Positions 18,344 through 18,790 of a stretch of 18,790 bases of DNA are shown here, piece by piece. The DNA comes from an uncultured Collinsella sp. (GTDB lineage: Bacteria; Actinomycetota; Coriobacteriia; Coriobacteriales; Coriobacteriaceae), in the NCBI GenBank assembly GCA_900557455.1, contig USSM01000013.1, positions 1 through 18,790 on the forward strand. The letters are read 5' to 3'. The position numbers were made by a program, and so were the translations under genes. Within the stretch, counting starts at the first letter, position 1. Each line of letters opens with the position of its first letter. The notes under the pieces were generated by a model. The model was not told where the DNA came from, ran no database searches, and was given only the letters and a program-made list of their open reading frames with translations.

Positions 18344-18703
18344 ATGACTGTACTGTTTGTTGAATATCCCAAGTGCTCGACCTGTAAGAAGGCCAAGGCA
18401 TGGCTGGACGAACATGGGGTAGAGTATATCGATCGCGATATCGTTTTGGACAATCCCACGGCTGATGAGCTTGCGACCTGGATTGCTCGTTCGGGGCTGC
18501 CGGTGCGGCGCTTCTTTAATTCGTCGGGCATGAAATATCGAGAGCTGGGCCTGAAGGCGCGTCTGGATGCGGGCATGACGGATCGGGAGTGCTACGAGCT
18601 GCTGGCGACCGACGGCATGCTGGTCAAGCGTCCGCTGCTGGTGGGCGACGACTTTGCGATTCCCGGCTTTAGGGAAGCGGCTTGGGCCGAGGCGTTGCTG
18701 TAG
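18344..18703 (+). CDS. ArsC/Spx-family thioredoxin-fold protein
   Basis: This small cytoplasmic protein of 119 residues has the family redox motif CSTC (C11, C14) right after the first beta strand (MTVLFVEYPK), then KKAKAWLDEHGVEY, the block PVRRFFNSSGMKYRELGL, and the near-C-terminal LVKRPLLV, where ArsC and Spx proteins bind partners or substrates. The family contains arsenate reductases, Spx transcription regulators and many uncharacterised YffB-like reductases. No arsenic genes are nearby, so arsenate reduction is not claimed. The ATG at 18344 follows GGAGG (18333-18337) at 6 nt. An in-frame upstream start at 18305 has no ribosome site and was rejected. Confidence 0.88.
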   Translation: MTVLFVEYPKCSTCKKAKAWLDEHGVEYIDRDIVLDNPTADELATWIARSGLPVRRFFNSSGMKYRELGLKARLDAGMTDRECYELLATDGMLVKRPLLVGDDFAIPGFREAAWAEALL

Positions 18704-18740
18704 CGGCTGCGGAAAGTGCGACCCGGAATTCGCCTGGGAC

Positions 18741-18790
18741 TGCGGACAAAAAGTTGGACCGTTGAGGTCCGGAACGGAGTCCGCATGGCA
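18741..18790 (+). mobile_element. Possible left end of an IS3-type element with start of its first gene
   Basis: TGCGGAC (18741-18747) and GTCCGCA (18779-18785) form an outer inverted repeat. GGACC/GGTCC (18756-18760, 18766-18770) form an inner one. Between them is AAAAAGTTGGAC, a string typical of terminal sequences of IS3-family (IS150-like) elements. A purine-rich GGAACGGAG precedes an ATG at 18785 that runs off the window after two codons. The IS reading comes from memory of such ends and is tentative; the ATG may simply start an ordinary gene. Confidence 0.3.

Noticed and set aside
18344..18703. Naming the small protein an arsenate reductase or Spx.
   Set aside because: The CxxC motif and fold are shared by several families, and no arsenic-resistance or stress-regulon context is visible.

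Overview
The window looks like chromosomal DNA of a high-GC Gram-positive actinobacterium. The best guess is class Coriobacteriia, close to Collinsella. This rests on the GC-rich coding style, an RF2 gene without the usual programmed frameshift, a split transketolase, ftsEX, and protein sequences that read as coriobacterial. The genus is inferred; no search was run. All fifteen confidently called genes are on the + strand. No tRNA, rRNA or CRISPR array was seen.

Layout. (1) 1-292: tail of an upstream intergenic region with two hairpin repeats and a weak secA promoter. (2) 293-4248: secA and prfB, coupled through a TAATG overlap (protein export; RF2). (3) 4249-5306: a run of terminator-like hairpins, then a YitT-family membrane protein. 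(4) 5515-7288: transketolase split into N- and C-terminal subunit genes, closed by a very strong terminator. (5) 7289-7736: a structured intergenic stretch with a 123-nt inverted repeat whose arms match over 28 bp. (6) 7737-9864: ftsE, carrying an unusual Pro/Ala/Gln-rich N-terminal extension of about 165 residues, and ftsX. They form the ABC-type divisome complex that controls cell-wall hydrolases. (7) 10000-12135: rnr (RNase R). (8) 12136-13603: an accessory patch with a third hairpin repeat, a stand-alone serine recombinase and a VanZ-like membrane protein. (9) 13808-18251: an N-acetylmuramic acid (MurNAc) locus made of a RpiR-type regulator (murR-like), murQ, a PTS IIBC permease (murP-like) and a mupG-like 6-phospho-muramidase. 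(10) 18344-18703: a small ArsC/Spx-family protein. The last bases may be the left end of an insertion sequence.

How it works together. The mur locus reads as one pathway. A cell-wall sugar enters and is phosphorylated by the PTS permease, MupG cuts MurNAc-6-phosphate from a disaccharide, MurQ removes the lactyl ether to give GlcNAc-6-phosphate, and the RpiR regulator probably senses MurNAc-6-phosphate. FtsEX and the VanZ-like protein are also envelope-related, but nothing shows they are co-regulated with it.

Most notable points. RF2 has Ser-Pro-Thr where the family has Ser-Pro-Phe (the stop-codon-reading tripeptide), and 10 of 15 genes in the window end in TAG and only one in TGA. FtsE has a long disordered N-terminus. 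There is a near-perfect large hairpin upstream of ftsE, and a family of hairpin repeats with one copy directly ahead of the recombinase gene.
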